Notes: generated by a model not told the origin, from the sequence alone. DNA of 10,048 nt from JBOGGN01 sp050744165 (GCA_050744165.1 JBOGGN010000248.1:1-10048); one strand, 5' to 3'. Counted from the stretch's first letter, positions 1-7,164 are shown. A program made the numbers and translations.

Positions 1-106
1 CGGGATGACGACGCTGCCCCGAGCGACCGGGGCGCCCCGGACCGGTGGAGGCGGCGGGATGACGACGCTGCCCCGAGCGACCTGGGCGCCCGGGACCGGT
101 GGAGGC
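1..106. repeat. 54-bp tandem duplication upstream of sbcC
   Basis: Positions 1-52 and 55-106 match at 50 of 52 bases (differences at 29/83 and 38/92), a direct tandem repeat of period 54. Because 54 is a multiple of three, each frame gains a whole number of codons. Frame 1 is open through the repeat and runs without a stop into the ATPase gene. Frame 2 gives a short ORF from ATG 5 (or ATG 59) to TGA 119-121 that overlaps the ATPase start by 10 bases. Frame 3 meets TGA at 6-8. The upstream gene, perhaps an SbcD/Mre11 nuclease by usual gene order, lies off the window, so its true end cannot be settled. Each copy carries the GGTGGAGG stretch that serves as ribosome binding site for the gene at 112. 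Confidence 0.9.
101..105 (+). promoter_or_regulatory. Ribosome binding site of sbcC
   Basis: GGAGG lies six bases before the ATG at 112. It decides this start over upstream in-frame codons, since frame 1 is open back to position 1. The same GGAGG also occurs at 47-51 in the first repeat copy, eight to nine bases before the frame-2 ATG at 59. Confidence 0.75.
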
Positions 107-111
107 TCCCG

Positions 112-2433
112 ATGCTGCTGAAGCGCCTGACGCTGCGCAACTACCGGGTCTATGAGGACTTCTTGGACCTGGAGTTGCCGAGCGGGCTGGTGGGCATCTA
201 CGGGGTCAACGGGTCGGGCAAGAGCACCCTCCTCGAGGCCATCCTCTTCGCGCTGTGGGGTAAGGCCCGCACCCCGAAAGAGGAGATCCGCACCGCCGGC
301 GTCGGCGGCGACTGCGTGGTCGAGCTGACCTTTGAGCACGAGGGCCACCTCTACGTGGTGCGCCGCTCGCTCAGCGGGGTCAACCTGGCGGCAAAAGCCG
401 AGGTCCACTGCGACGGGCTGGCCATGGCCGAGGGAGTGCGCGACGCCGGCCGCTACCTGCACCAGGTGCTGGGCATGGATGACGCCGCCTTCCGGGCCTC
501 GGTGTTCGCTGAGCAGAAGCAGCTGGCCGCCTTTTCCGACCGCTCCCCCGCTCAACGCCGCGACCTGGTGCTCCAGCTGCTCGGAATCACCCCCCTGGAC
601 GCGGCCCGGGAGGCGGCCCGCCGCGACGCCCGGGAAGCCCGCCAGAGCCATGAGAGGCTGCGGGGCATGCTGGCCGACCTGGAGCAGCTCCAGTTGCGGG
701 CGGACGACGCCGCGGCGCTGGCCGAGGCGGCGCTGGTCGTCGCAGACACCGAGGAGCAGGCAGCGACGGCGGCGGAACGCAAGGCGACCGAGGCCCGAGA
801 GGCCTTCGCTCGATACGACCGGCTGCGCCAAGAGTACGACGGCCTCGTCATCGAGGGCCGGGCAGCCAAGGAGCAGCTGGACTCCGACCTGCGAACCCGC
901 GACCTGCTGTCGGCCGAGCGTGCGGACCTGGAGGCCGCTGCTCTGACCCTGGTGACCGTCCTCCCGCAGGCCGATGGGCTGGAGGTGGCCCAGCGACGGC
1001 TGGAGCTGGTGTCGGCGCTGGCCCGGGCTGAGGACGCAGCGGCCGCGGTCGTCGTGCCGCCACCGCCCCCGCTGCCCGACCACGCCGCGCTGTCCGCGGC
1101 CCGGGAGGCGATCGACGCCGCCCAGGCGGCAGCATCGGGCGCCGCCGGCCAGGTCGACGCCTTGAAAGCTGAGGTGTCCCGAGCCCGTGAGCAGGCGGCG
1201 CGCTCGGCGCAGCTATCCGGGTCGGCGGACTGTCCGTTGTGCGGCCAGGCCCTCGGCGACGCCTTTGAGCAGGTCCAGGCGCACCGTGCGGCCGAGGTGC
1301 ACGACGCCGAGGCGCGCCTGAGCCGGGCATCTGTGACCCGCACCGAAACGGCGGCGGCGCTGGCGGCGGCGCGCGCAAGGTTCGACGACCACCAGCGCGA
1401 CAGCGATCGGCTGGCTTCGGCCACTTTGGAGTGGGAACGGGCCGCGTCCCGCCTCGCTGCCGCCGAGGACGCCCTCCGCGTTGCCCAAGACGTCGTGAGC
1501 GATATCGACCTGGAAGCCCTGGCCCGTGAGCTCAGCGCGGCGATCCCCTGTCCTGCCCGCGAGCTGGTCAAGGCGCTGCGGGCGGACACCGACGGGCGGC
1601 GGTCGGCGGCGGCGACCGTGGCCCGGCTGAACGGGCGCCTGGAGCGCCGGCCGACGGTGGAGGCTCACCTGGAGCTTGCCCGGGAACGGGTGGCCGAGTC
1701 AGAGCACCGGGTGGCGGTGCTGCGAGACAAGGTGCGGCTGCTGGGCTTCGACCGGGCGGCCTTGGTAGCGGCGTCGGACCTGGCGACCTCGGCCGCCGAC
1801 ACGGCCCTGCACGCCGCTCGCCAGGCGCGCGAGGCGCGGGTGACGGCCACGAGGGCGGCTGCCCAAGCCGAATCGGAGGCTCGCCGCCTGGACGACGCGA
1901 GGGCCCAGCACGCCACCCTGGCGGCCCTGGCTGACGACAGTCGCCACCTGGGAAGGCTGGCGGAGCTGCTAAACGCCTTCCGCAACACCGTGGTGGCCAC
2001 CGTCGGGCCACGGTTGGCGGTCCAGGCGGCGGAGCTGTTCGCCGAGCTGACCGACCACGAGTACGACTACCTGCAGGTCGACCCCGACACCTACGAGCTG
2101 CAGATCTGCGACGGCGGCATCACCTTCGGGCTCGACCGTTTCTCCGGTTCCGAGGTGGATCTGGCCAACTTGGCGCTGCGTGTGGCGATCAGCGAACACG
2201 TCCGGTTCCAGTCCGGGGGCACGGTGGGGCTTCTCGTCCTCGACGAGGTGTTCGGGCCGTTGGACCAGGATCGCAAGGCTCGGATGCTGCTGGCCCTGGA
2301 GCGGCTCCGGGGCCGGTTCCGCCAGGTGCTGGTCGTCACCCATGACACCGACATCAAAGAACAGCTCCCGAGCGCCATCGAGGTCCAGAAGCTGCCCGGA
2401 CGGCGCGCCCGGGCTCGGCTGCTCGAGGCGTAA
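112..2433 (+). CDS. sbcC: SbcC/Rad50-type ATPase with zinc hook
   Basis: This 773-residue protein has the layout of the SbcC/Rad50 subunit of the SbcCD (Mre11-Rad50) complex, which processes DNA ends and cleaves hairpins. Walker A GVNGSGKST is at residues 31-39, and a Q-loop-like FAEQKQ stands near 132-137. Long Ala/Arg/Glu-rich coiled coil follows, interrupted by a CPLC zinc hook at 374-377 that would dimerise two molecules through Zn2+. The ABC signature region begins at F677 (FSGSE, close to the canonical LSGGE), Walker B ends in D711-E712, the D-loop aspartate is D718, and the H-loop histidine is H744 (VVTHD). It is shorter than E. coli SbcC (1048 residues), mostly through shorter coils. 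The ATG at 112 has GGAGG at good spacing, and MLLKRLTLRNYRVY is a typical family start. A partner nuclease gene would be expected just upstream, outside the window. An SMC-like ATPase of another function is possible, but the hook makes SbcC/Rad50 likely. Confidence 0.88.
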   Translation: MLLKRLTLRNYRVYEDFLDLELPSGLVGIYGVNGSGKSTLLEAILFALWGKARTPKEEIRTAGVGGDCVVELTFEHEGHLYVVRRSLSGVNLAAKAEVHCDGLAMAEGVRDAGRYLHQVLGMDDAAFRASVFAEQKQLAAFSDRSPAQRRDLVLQLLGITPLDAAREAARRDAREARQSHERLRGMLADLEQLQLRADDAAALAEAALVVADTEEQAATAAERKATEAREAFARYDRLRQEYDGLVIEGRAAKEQLDSDLRTRDLLSAERADLEAAALTLVTVLPQADGLEVAQRRLELVSALARAEDAAAAVVVPPPPPLPDHAALSAAREAIDAAQAAASGAAGQVDALKAEVSRAREQAARSAQLSGSADCPLCGQALGDAFEQVQAHRAAEVHDAEARLSRASVTRTETAAALAAARARFDDHQRDSDRLASATLEWERAASRLAAAEDALRVAQDVVSDIDLEALARELSAAIPCPARELVKALRADTDGRRSAAATVARLNGRLERRPTVEAHLELARERVAESEHRVAVLRDKVRLLGFDRAALVAASDLATSAADTALHAARQAREARVTATRAAAQAESEARRLDDARAQHATLAALADDSRHLGRLAELLNAFRNTVVATVGPRLAVQAAELFAELTDHEYDYLQVDPDTYELQICDGGITFGLDRFSGSEVDLANLALRVAISEHVRFQSGGTVGLLVLDEVFGPLDQDRKARMLLALERLRGRFRQVLVVTHDTDIKEQLPSAIEVQKLPGRRARARLLEA

Positions 2434-2440
2434 GCGGCCC

Positions 2441-2459
2441 GGGCGGCAGAGGCCCGCCC
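2441..2459. terminator. Possible hairpin terminator between convergent genes
   Basis: GGGCGG (2441-2446) pairs with CCGCCC (2454-2459) across a seven-base loop, eight bases after the sbcC stop. There is no T-run, so it is only a candidate terminator. It lies in the 89-bp gap between two convergent genes. Confidence 0.4.
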
Positions 2460-2522
2460 CACACGCCTGAAGACATAGCGACCTCTGGGCTTAGGGGCGG
2501 CTCTCGCCGGCAGCGGACAGCG

Positions 2523-3335
2523 TCAGCGGGGGCCGTCCTGGGCCCACGAGGTCCCGTCCCAGTACCTCGGCCGACCCGAACCACTCGGGTCGGGGTACCA
2601 CCCGGCGGGCGGCATGGCGCTTGGGGGCGACGAGGAGGGCGTCGACGACGCCGGGGAAGCGTCCGCTCCCGTCGGGCTGGCGGCCTGCCCCCCAAAACCA
2701 GGGGACGATGGCGGGTACGACTGGCCCCCGTAGCCGCCCGCTCCGTAGCCGGCCCCGCCCGTTCCACCGGTACCGGCCCCGTAGCCGCTACCCGCTGGAC
2801 CGCCCGGACCGCCCGGACCGGACCCGTAGCCAGCCGAGCCACCCGGACCGGCCCCGTAGCCGGACTCGGCCCCCGAACTCGGGGTGTAGCCGCCGCCGCT
2901 GTACGTGGGGCCGGTGTACGGCGTCCCGCCCGAAGAACCGGTCCCCCCCGCCTGACCGTACCCGCCGCCATAGCCGGAGCTGCCACCGTAGCCGGAGCCG
3001 TCGCCTGGGGTGCTCCACGATCCAGAACCGCCGGCATAGGGTCCCGGCGCCGACCCGTAGGGCGGCGAGGCGCCATAGCCCGGTCCGGGGCCACCACCCT
3101 TCTGGGCGGTCTCCAGCTTCGGCCGGATGGCGAGCAGATAAATCAGGTCGATGACCAGCCAGCAGATGAATAGGCCCACGATGGTCAGCACCAGCCACAG
3201 AATCTTGTTCTGGCCCGACGCCTGCCAGACCCAGTCGGGCCGGCGCACAACGTCGACGATGCACAAGATCGTGACCACCAAGCCGACCAATCCGAGGAGC
3301 AGGAAAAACGGGCTGGCAAAGACGGCAGCCGACAT
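2523..3335 (-). CDS. Membrane protein, PLDc_N-like, with DUF2510 C-terminus
   Basis: A 270-residue protein in three parts. Residues 9-30 and 45-70 are two hydrophobic helices joined by a short RRPDW-containing loop, which resembles the PLDc_N (cardiolipin-synthase N-terminal) two-helix module. Residues about 71-240 are low complexity, almost only Gly, Ser, Tyr, Pro, Ala and Thr, with about nine GYG motifs. The last 30 residues form a DUF2510 domain (AGWYPDPSG...RYWDGTSWAQ), common at one end of actinobacterial membrane proteins and of unknown role. The expected topology is two membrane passes with the tail on one face. The chosen ATG (3335-3333) has GGAGG seven bases upstream; an adjacent ATG (3338-3336) would add one Met. 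The open frame continues upstream to 3665 but runs antisense through rnpB, so the long version is rejected. No catalytic residues of phospholipase D are present. Function is unknown. Confidence 0.85.
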   Translation of the reverse strand: MSAAVFASPFFLLLGLVGLVVTILCIVDVVRRPDWVWQASGQNKILWLVLTIVGLFICWLVIDLIYLLAIRPKLETAQKGGGPGPGYGASPPYGSAPGPYAGGSGSWSTPGDGSGYGGSSGYGGGYGQAGGTGSSGGTPYTGPTYSGGGYTPSSGAESGYGAGPGGSAGYGSGPGGPGGPAGSGYGAGTGGTGGAGYGAGGYGGQSYPPSSPGFGGQAASPTGADASPASSTPSSSPPSAMPPAGWYPDPSGSGRPRYWDGTSWAQDGPR

Positions 3336-3342
3336 CATTTGG

Positions 3343-3347
3343 CCTCC
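3343..3347 (-). promoter_or_regulatory. Ribosome binding site of the DUF2510 gene
   Basis: On the minus strand GGAGG stands four bases before the first and seven before the second of two adjacent ATG codons. It fixes the start at the membrane helices and excludes the upstream extension through rnpB. Confidence 0.7.
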
Positions 3348-3385
3348 GATGCAGGTCGTGGCGGCAACTCGATCGAGAGTCATGG

Positions 3386-3414
3386 TGCCACGGATCGACC
3401 CGCGGCGCGACAAT
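3386..3414 (+). promoter_or_regulatory. Tentative rnpB promoter
   Basis: GACAAT (3409-3414) sits six to seven bases before the start of the P1 helix at 3420-3421, the right place for a -10 element. The sequence 17 bases further upstream (TGCCAC, 3386-3391) is a poor -35. Only the position supports the call. Confidence 0.25.
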
Positions 3415-3419
3415 GGCCA

Positions 3420-3803
<384 letters not shown>

Positions 3804-3806
<3 letters not shown>

Positions 3807-4037
3807 CCAGCCCCTGTCGGTCGGGATACCGCCTCCGCCGAGGCGGTCGTCGTCGCAACCGGCCAGGTGATGACCGAGCCGGTTGAAGGCGTGAGGGGCG
3901 ATCTCGACTCGTAGACCCCATCCCACCACGATCTCGGCGCCCCGCTCGACGCCCTCGCGGTCGGGGCTCGCGGGCGAAACGAACCGGACGCGATCACCAG
4001 GGCGCAGTCTGGGCGCCAGCAACAGCTCAGCGGTCAT
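3804..4037 (-). pseudogene. LD-carboxypeptidase (S66/MccF) N-terminal remnant
   Basis: The 77-codon frame starts like an S66 LD-carboxypeptidase, an enzyme that trims the terminal D-Ala of the peptidoglycan tetrapeptide: APRLRPGDRVRFVSPASP, then EGVERGAEIVVGWGLRVEIAPHAF and HLAGCDDDRL, matching the family's first ~65 residues from memory. After residue 65 (about position 3843) the match stops, and the frame ends in an unrelated tail at 3804 inside the P1 arm of rnpB. Family members are about 300 residues and carry the Ser-His-Glu residues downstream, so all catalytic residues are missing. No clear ribosome binding site precedes the ATG at 4037. It is best read as a truncated gene whose break lies at the rnpB terminator. 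A de novo short protein is possible but less likely. Confidence 0.65.
3828..3847 (+). terminator. Hairpin terminator of rnpB
   Basis: A perfect 8-bp stem, ACCGCCTC (3828-3835) and GAGGCGGT (3840-3847), with a CGCC loop lies 21 bases after the rnpB 3' end. There is no long T-run, as is common in high-GC actinobacteria. It also overlaps the point where the LD-carboxypeptidase fragment on the other strand loses homology. Confidence 0.6.
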
Positions 4038-4140
4038 CGGTGACGCCCAGGATCCCGCAGACTACGAAACGGCGCCCCGCACGGCCGGCACCGCGACGCT
4101 CCTAGGCGCTCGGCCTCCTACCCAGGCAGCTGAACCCTGG

Positions 4141-4941
4141 TCAGGGTCGCAGCGCCAGGATTGCAGCCCACTGGGCCGGCGGCCATCCCCCTGGGCCGTC
4201 GGAATCGACGTTGTCGGCCGCGTTGGTCTCGACCAGTTCCCATTGGGTGGGACTGAGGATCTGGTGGAGTTCCTCGGCTGTGCAGAACAGGTAGTCCCAC
4301 CACGGTGTCGCGATGCGATGGTGGCGGACGCGGAGGCGCAGCTGACCGGGAAGGCGCCCCAGACGTCGGTTCTGGTCGTGATAGTCGAGATGGGCTGGGT
4401 TGCTGGTGCGGTACGGGTCGGTGGTCTCTCCGATGATGCGAGCACCAGGCTGGGCCATGCCCGCCAGCGCGGCGAGGAACAGGGGGGCTTGTTCGGCGCC
4501 GGCCAACAGGCCGAGGTTGTTGCCCAGCAGCAAGAAGGTGTCGAACGGCTCGGGGGTGGTGGCGGCCAGCTCGAAGACGTTTCCTGTGAACATCGATTGG
4601 ATGCCTCGGGATCGGCACACGGCAACCGCGCCCGGTGATGGGTCGAGCGCGACGACGGGGTGGCCGGCATCCTGAAGGTGTGCGGCGGCGCGCCCGGCGC
4701 CCGCGCCGATGTCGAGGACGCGACCGACCGTGTGGTCGCAGGCGAAGCGGGTGGTCGGGGACCAATCGCCGGGCTCGGCGAAATAGCGGGCCGCATCGGT
4801 TGCCATGAGGTTTCCGTCGGAGCGTTCGACCACCTCGTAGGCAACACCTGGCGCGCCGTGGGCGGCGTGGCATTCCTCCAAAACCTGGCCGAAGGCGTCA
4901 CCGATCCTCAACTGCTCGGTGTGGATCCGGTCGTTGCCCAT
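4141..4941 (-). CDS. Class I SAM-dependent methyltransferase
   Basis: A 266-residue Rossmann-fold methyltransferase. Motif I VLDIGAGAGR is at residues 75-84, where SAM binds. The acidic end of strand 2 is D100 (VVALD), expected to bind the SAM ribose, and FDTFLLLGNNLGLL at 133-146 is the motif IV/post region of this methyltransferase type. The substrate cannot be told from the sequence. The frame is open upstream to a GTG at 5031, but those 30 residues have no ribosome binding site and look like intergenic sequence. The ATG at 4941 is preferred because a promoter-like pair lies at exactly leaderless distance. The gene is 109 bases downstream of the GNAT gene on the same strand and probably has its own promoter. 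The stop codon lies within the palindrome ACCCTGGTCAGGGT (4134-4147). Confidence 0.85.
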   Translation of the reverse strand: MGNDRIHTEQLRIGDAFGQVLEECHAAHGAPGVAYEVVERSDGNLMATDAARYFAEPGDWSPTTRFACDHTVGRVLDIGAGAGRAAAHLQDAGHPVVALDPSPGAVAVCRSRGIQSMFTGNVFELAATTPEPFDTFLLLGNNLGLLAGAEQAPLFLAALAGMAQPGARIIGETTDPYRTSNPAHLDYHDQNRRLGRLPGQLRLRVRHHRIATPWWDYLFCTAEELHQILSPTQWELVETNAADNVDSDGPGGWPPAQWAAILALRP

Positions 4942-4947
4942 TCCGAG

Positions 4948-4976
4948 ACGATGACCTTTCCCTACAACCCGGTCAA
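4948..4976 (-). promoter_or_regulatory. Leaderless promoter of the methyltransferase gene
   Basis: On the minus strand TTGACC (4976-4971) is followed after exactly 17 bases by CATCGT (4953-4948), then six bases before the ATG at 4941. Transcription would then start at the A of the ATG, the leaderless arrangement frequent in actinobacteria. The -10 departs from the TAnnnT consensus at its first base. Confidence 0.45.
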
Positions 4977-4988
4977 ACGAATTTGACC
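4971..4988. promoter_or_regulatory. Perfect 7-bp inverted repeat over the -35 element
   Basis: GGTCAAA (4971-4977) and TTTGACC (4982-4988) are perfect complements around a CGAA spacer. The left arm contains the proposed -35 of the methyltransferase gene, which makes an operator plausible. As RNA it would be a short tetraloop hairpin, an alternative reading as a weak terminator after the GNAT gene. Confidence 0.45.
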
Positions 4989-5050
4989 GCTTCGACCACG
5001 AGTAGGAACCGGCGCCTTCCGGGGACCGCACCGGAGAAAGGGACCACTTT

Positions 5051-5587
5051 TCATTGGACGAGCCTCGCGCGGACCAGCGCCATCAGAATGTCGTCATACG
5101 GCGTGCCGTCGACGACCGCAGCGTTCGCCGCCCGCCCTATCTGCACAAACCCGCACCGCGTGTAGCAGCGGATGGCCCTTTCGTTGAACTCGAGGACGGC
5201 GAGGTCGATGCGCTGTAGACCCAGGGTGGCGAAGGCGTATTCGACCACCATGTTCGTGACCTCGGTCCCGAACCCCCGCCCGAGGCGGTCGGGGTCGTCG
5301 AACCTGACCGCGTAGCGAGCACCGTCACCGCCAAAGGAGTGGAGTCTCGCCGTGCCCAAGAACGCCCCGTCGGCCTCGACGACCCATTCGACCGAACCGG
5401 AGCCGCCGAGTCTCTCGAACCAAGCGGCCGCGGCCTCCGCCGACATCGGTCCCGACGACGGGCGGGCGGCACCGAACATTTTCGCGATCTCGGCATGTCG
5501 GCCGAGCCGCTGCCGTGCCGGCCGGTCGGCGGCGACCGCAGGCCGCAGAATGACGCACTCCCCCGTCAATCTCGGTCCGAATGGCAC
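5051..5587 (-). CDS. GNAT family N-acetyltransferase
   Basis: A 178-residue acetyl-CoA-dependent N-acetyltransferase resembling the RimJ/RimL-type branch that acetylates protein N-termini or small amines. The N-terminus LTGECVILRPAVAAD is the usual first strand. Motif A is RLGRGFGTE at 101-109, the acetyl-CoA pyrophosphate loop, after YAVRFDDPD. Motif B is LEFNERAIRCYTRCGF at 132-147. Length is normal. The start is a GTG at 5587; no good ribosome binding site is visible, but no better in-frame start exists. It lies upstream of the methyltransferase on the same strand, with a separate promoter candidate between them. The substrate is unknown. Confidence 0.85.
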   Translation of the reverse strand: MPFGPRLTGECVILRPAVAADRPARQRLGRHAEIAKMFGAARPSSGPMSAEAAAAWFERLGGSGSVEWVVEADGAFLGTARLHSFGGDGARYAVRFDDPDRLGRGFGTEVTNMVVEYAFATLGLQRIDLAVLEFNERAIRCYTRCGFVQIGRAANAAVVDGTPYDDILMALVRARLVQ

Positions 5588-5980
5588 CGCCTAAGCATGC
5601 CGTCGTCGTCGGCCACCGGTCCGATCTGAGCACGGTGGGGTCAAACTGTCACGACCGGCGAAACCACCCTGACTTCTTGACGATGCTCATAGTCGCCCGA
5701 CCACCGCCATCCCGGCCACCTCTTCCTCCCAGGCCCGGCCCACAGGGGTCGTCGGGGCTGATCATCGGGGACGATGACGCCAGGGCTGATCCGACATCTG
5801 GAGCCCGGTGCCGGTGCGCCGCCGCAGACTCGGTCTGGCTGGCAGACGACACCCTGCCCGTGATCATCGAGGTAGACGGGGCGACGGGCCAGATACGCCG
5901 CCGCTTGTCGTGGGATCCCGGTCCCAACCAGGATCTCGCCGCACGCCGGCGAGCGCGATGGTGGCCTCGGAGGACACGAT
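5588..5980. other. Gene-free stretch with one weak protein trace
   Basis: No convincing gene was found in these 393 bases on either strand. The only protein-like passage is on the plus strand at about 5827-5925 and reads DSVWLADDTLPVIIEVDGAT and onward. That resembles one blade of a secreted beta-propeller repeat (VW..D......I..D..TG), but it has no credible start and its continuation turns into Arg-rich nonsense. I treat it as possible debris of a decayed gene. Confidence 0.3.
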
Positions 5981-6286
5981 ATGGGGGTCCTCGCCGGCGA
6001 TCGGGGGGTGCGGTGGCAATCAATGGGTGCCGAGTTGAGTGCCGCCGGGCAGGCACGCATCGTCGTGCCGATCGTGTTCCGCAACGAGTACCAGACAGCC
6101 CTTCGCGCCCTCAGTCGTGACGGTCGTTGCGACCTGTACGTGCGAAACCTGGCTTTCGCGTGGCGATGGACGGCAGAAATGCCGTGGCACGACCGCGCCT
6201 CGGTCGAGGGCTACCTCGTCGCGACGCATGCCCTCACCGACTCGACCGACGCCGAACGCTCGGGCGTCTTCCGCGAGCTCCGATGA
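5981..6286 (+). pseudogene. Fic family protein, C-terminal remnant
   Basis: The frame contains MGAELSAAGQARIVVPIVFR and continues NEYQTALRALSRDG, then LAFAWRWTAEMPW, VEGYLVATHAL and SGVFREL before the stop. Fic proteins (AMP transferases and relatives) typically continue after the catalytic HxFxDGNGR loop with AELxAAGxxRIxxPTVYRxxYLxALRALSRxG and end in a VRLR-like tail, so the match is to the end of the domain only. The catalytic histidine loop is absent: in its place reads HDMGVLAGDRGVRW, a degraded version at best. Nothing upstream in the same frame looks like the rest of a Fic protein. It has no ribosome binding site and should be inactive. Family assignment is from remembered motifs. Confidence 0.55.
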
Positions 6287-6357
6287 TCGGAGAGGAATGT
6301 CCGCAGGTCAAAGGCACTATTGGCCCAACCGGCTGCTCCGGGGAACCAGCCGTTTCC

Positions 6358-6384
6358 GAATTCCGCTTACAGGCGGGCTCACCG
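6358..6384 (+). repeat. Second copy of the rnpB 3' end
   Basis: These 27 bases match 3777-3803 (rnpB 3' strands of P4 and P1) at 25 of 27 positions; the differences are at the 5th and 18th base. The rest of rnpB is not recognisable beside it. The copy has the same orientation as rnpB and is 2581 bases away. Such a partial RNA-gene 3' end is the pattern expected at the far end of an integrated element. Confidence 0.75.
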
Positions 6385-6396
6385 GCGGGCTCACCG
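6373..6396. repeat. 12-bp tandem duplication
   Basis: GCGGGCTCACCG occurs twice in direct succession (6373-6384 and 6385-6396). The first copy is the end of the rnpB-like repeat, so the duplication arose at or after formation of that copy. Confidence 0.85.
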
Positions 6397-6397
6397 T

Positions 6398-6529
6398 TTA
6401 CCAACCTGGCCCAAGAAGCGCGACGATGAGGGGTCGGCCCTTGGCGGGGCGCCGGTTCGCGAAAATTTCGCGCCGGACCAGCACGATGTGCTGTACCTCG
6501 TCGATCCACCGCCCCTTCGGGTCCGAGGC
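6398..6529 (-). pseudogene. Unrecognised C-terminal protein fragment
   Basis: On the minus strand 43 codons before a TAA (6400-6398) read like genuine protein, with GRWIDEVQHIVLVRREIF and RRPAKGRPLIVALLGPG. There is no start codon, and the frame runs back through a terminator hairpin to the hydrolase stop at 6584. It therefore looks like the tail of a truncated gene. I do not recognise the family. The stop lies two bases from the rnpB-like repeat, pointing toward it, just as the LD-carboxypeptidase remnant points toward rnpB. Confidence 0.35.
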
Positions 6530-6533
6530 ACCC

Positions 6534-6564
6534 GCCGGGGGCCGGCCTGACCCCGGCCCCCGGC
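6534..6564 (-). terminator. Strong terminator hairpin after the hydrolase pseudogene
   Basis: GCCGGGGGCCGG (6534-6545) and CCGGCCCCCGGC (6553-6564) form a perfect 12-bp all-GC stem with a seven-base loop. It begins 20 bases beyond the hydrolase stop on the minus strand. It has no T-run and could stop transcription in either direction. Confidence 0.65.
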
Positions 6565-6583
6565 AATCACACCCCGGGGGCCC

Positions 6584-7031
6584 CTACGCCAGCATCTTGG
6601 CAACCCACGAGCGACATCGACATGCCGCGATGGTGCCGGGCGCCTCGAGGGGTGTCATGTGGCCCACCCCGACCAGTTTGGTAACCCCGGCGCAGTCGGG
6701 CAGCAGCGTCGCCAGCTGGTACGAGAGCGACCGGTGGCGTCATCCGGTCCGCGGAGCCGGCCCGGATGCGAACCGGGACGGTCCAGCTGGCGAGTTCGGC
6801 GGTGACGTCGACCGACGCCAACACCCGGCCCCAGCGGGCCCGCTGCAGCCGGCCGCAGCTGTGCACCATCTGTGCGTTCAACTCGACCAGTTGCCTCGGC
6901 GACGAACGAGCGAGGGCGGCGTAAGCGAAAACCGCCTCTGTCAAGGAATTCCTTGGCCCGAGGGGCACGTCGGTCACCAGGAGGATGCGACGCGCCAGAC
7001 CCGAGACCGGGTTCCAGGGCACCGGCACCAC
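6584..7031 (-). pseudogene. Alpha/beta-hydrolase, truncated and frameshifted
   Basis: The first frame, from about 7031, has the lid and late core of an alpha/beta-hydrolase: AVFAYAALARSSPRQLVELN, then WTVPVRIRAGSADRMTPP, whose Asp is the usual acid of the triad. At about 6731-6733 the frame shifts by one base. The other frame continues SLSYQLATLLPDC, TKLVGVGHMTPLEAPG and ends at TAG 6586-6584, supplying the catalytic His in GHM. Read together they give a normal C-terminal half. The N-terminal half with the GxSxG nucleophile is not visible upstream, so the gene is broken twice. A sequencing error could explain the shift but not the missing front. The terminator at 6534-6564 fits this gene. Confidence 0.7.
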
Positions 7032-7164
7032 CCGGGCAGCGGCCGCCAGCCCTCGGGGCGTCGCCCGGCGGGGCTTCGGCGTAGCGCTGGACGACCGAAT
7101 CCGGGCGCGAACCGGACCGGGCGCCCTCTGCGGGGCGAGACCGGGCCAGCCAGCCGTGAGGGGC

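Noticed and set aside
552..1589. 345-codon minus-strand open frame inside sbcC
   Set aside because: Ser/Arg/Ala-rich shadow of a high-GC gene with full ABC ATPase motifs on the other strand.
4134..4147. Palindrome ACCCTGGTCAGGGT at the methyltransferase stop
   Set aside because: The two-base centre is too tight for a terminator hairpin and nothing else supports an operator there.
4942..5031. 30-residue N-terminal extension of the methyltransferase from GTG 5031
   Set aside because: No ribosome binding site, no family similarity, and it would bury the promoter-like elements and palindrome.
6458..6472. Palindrome CGCGAAAATTTCGCG
   Set aside because: A perfect 7-bp dyad around one base, but it falls within the protein-like tail (REIFANR codons), so chance is adequate.
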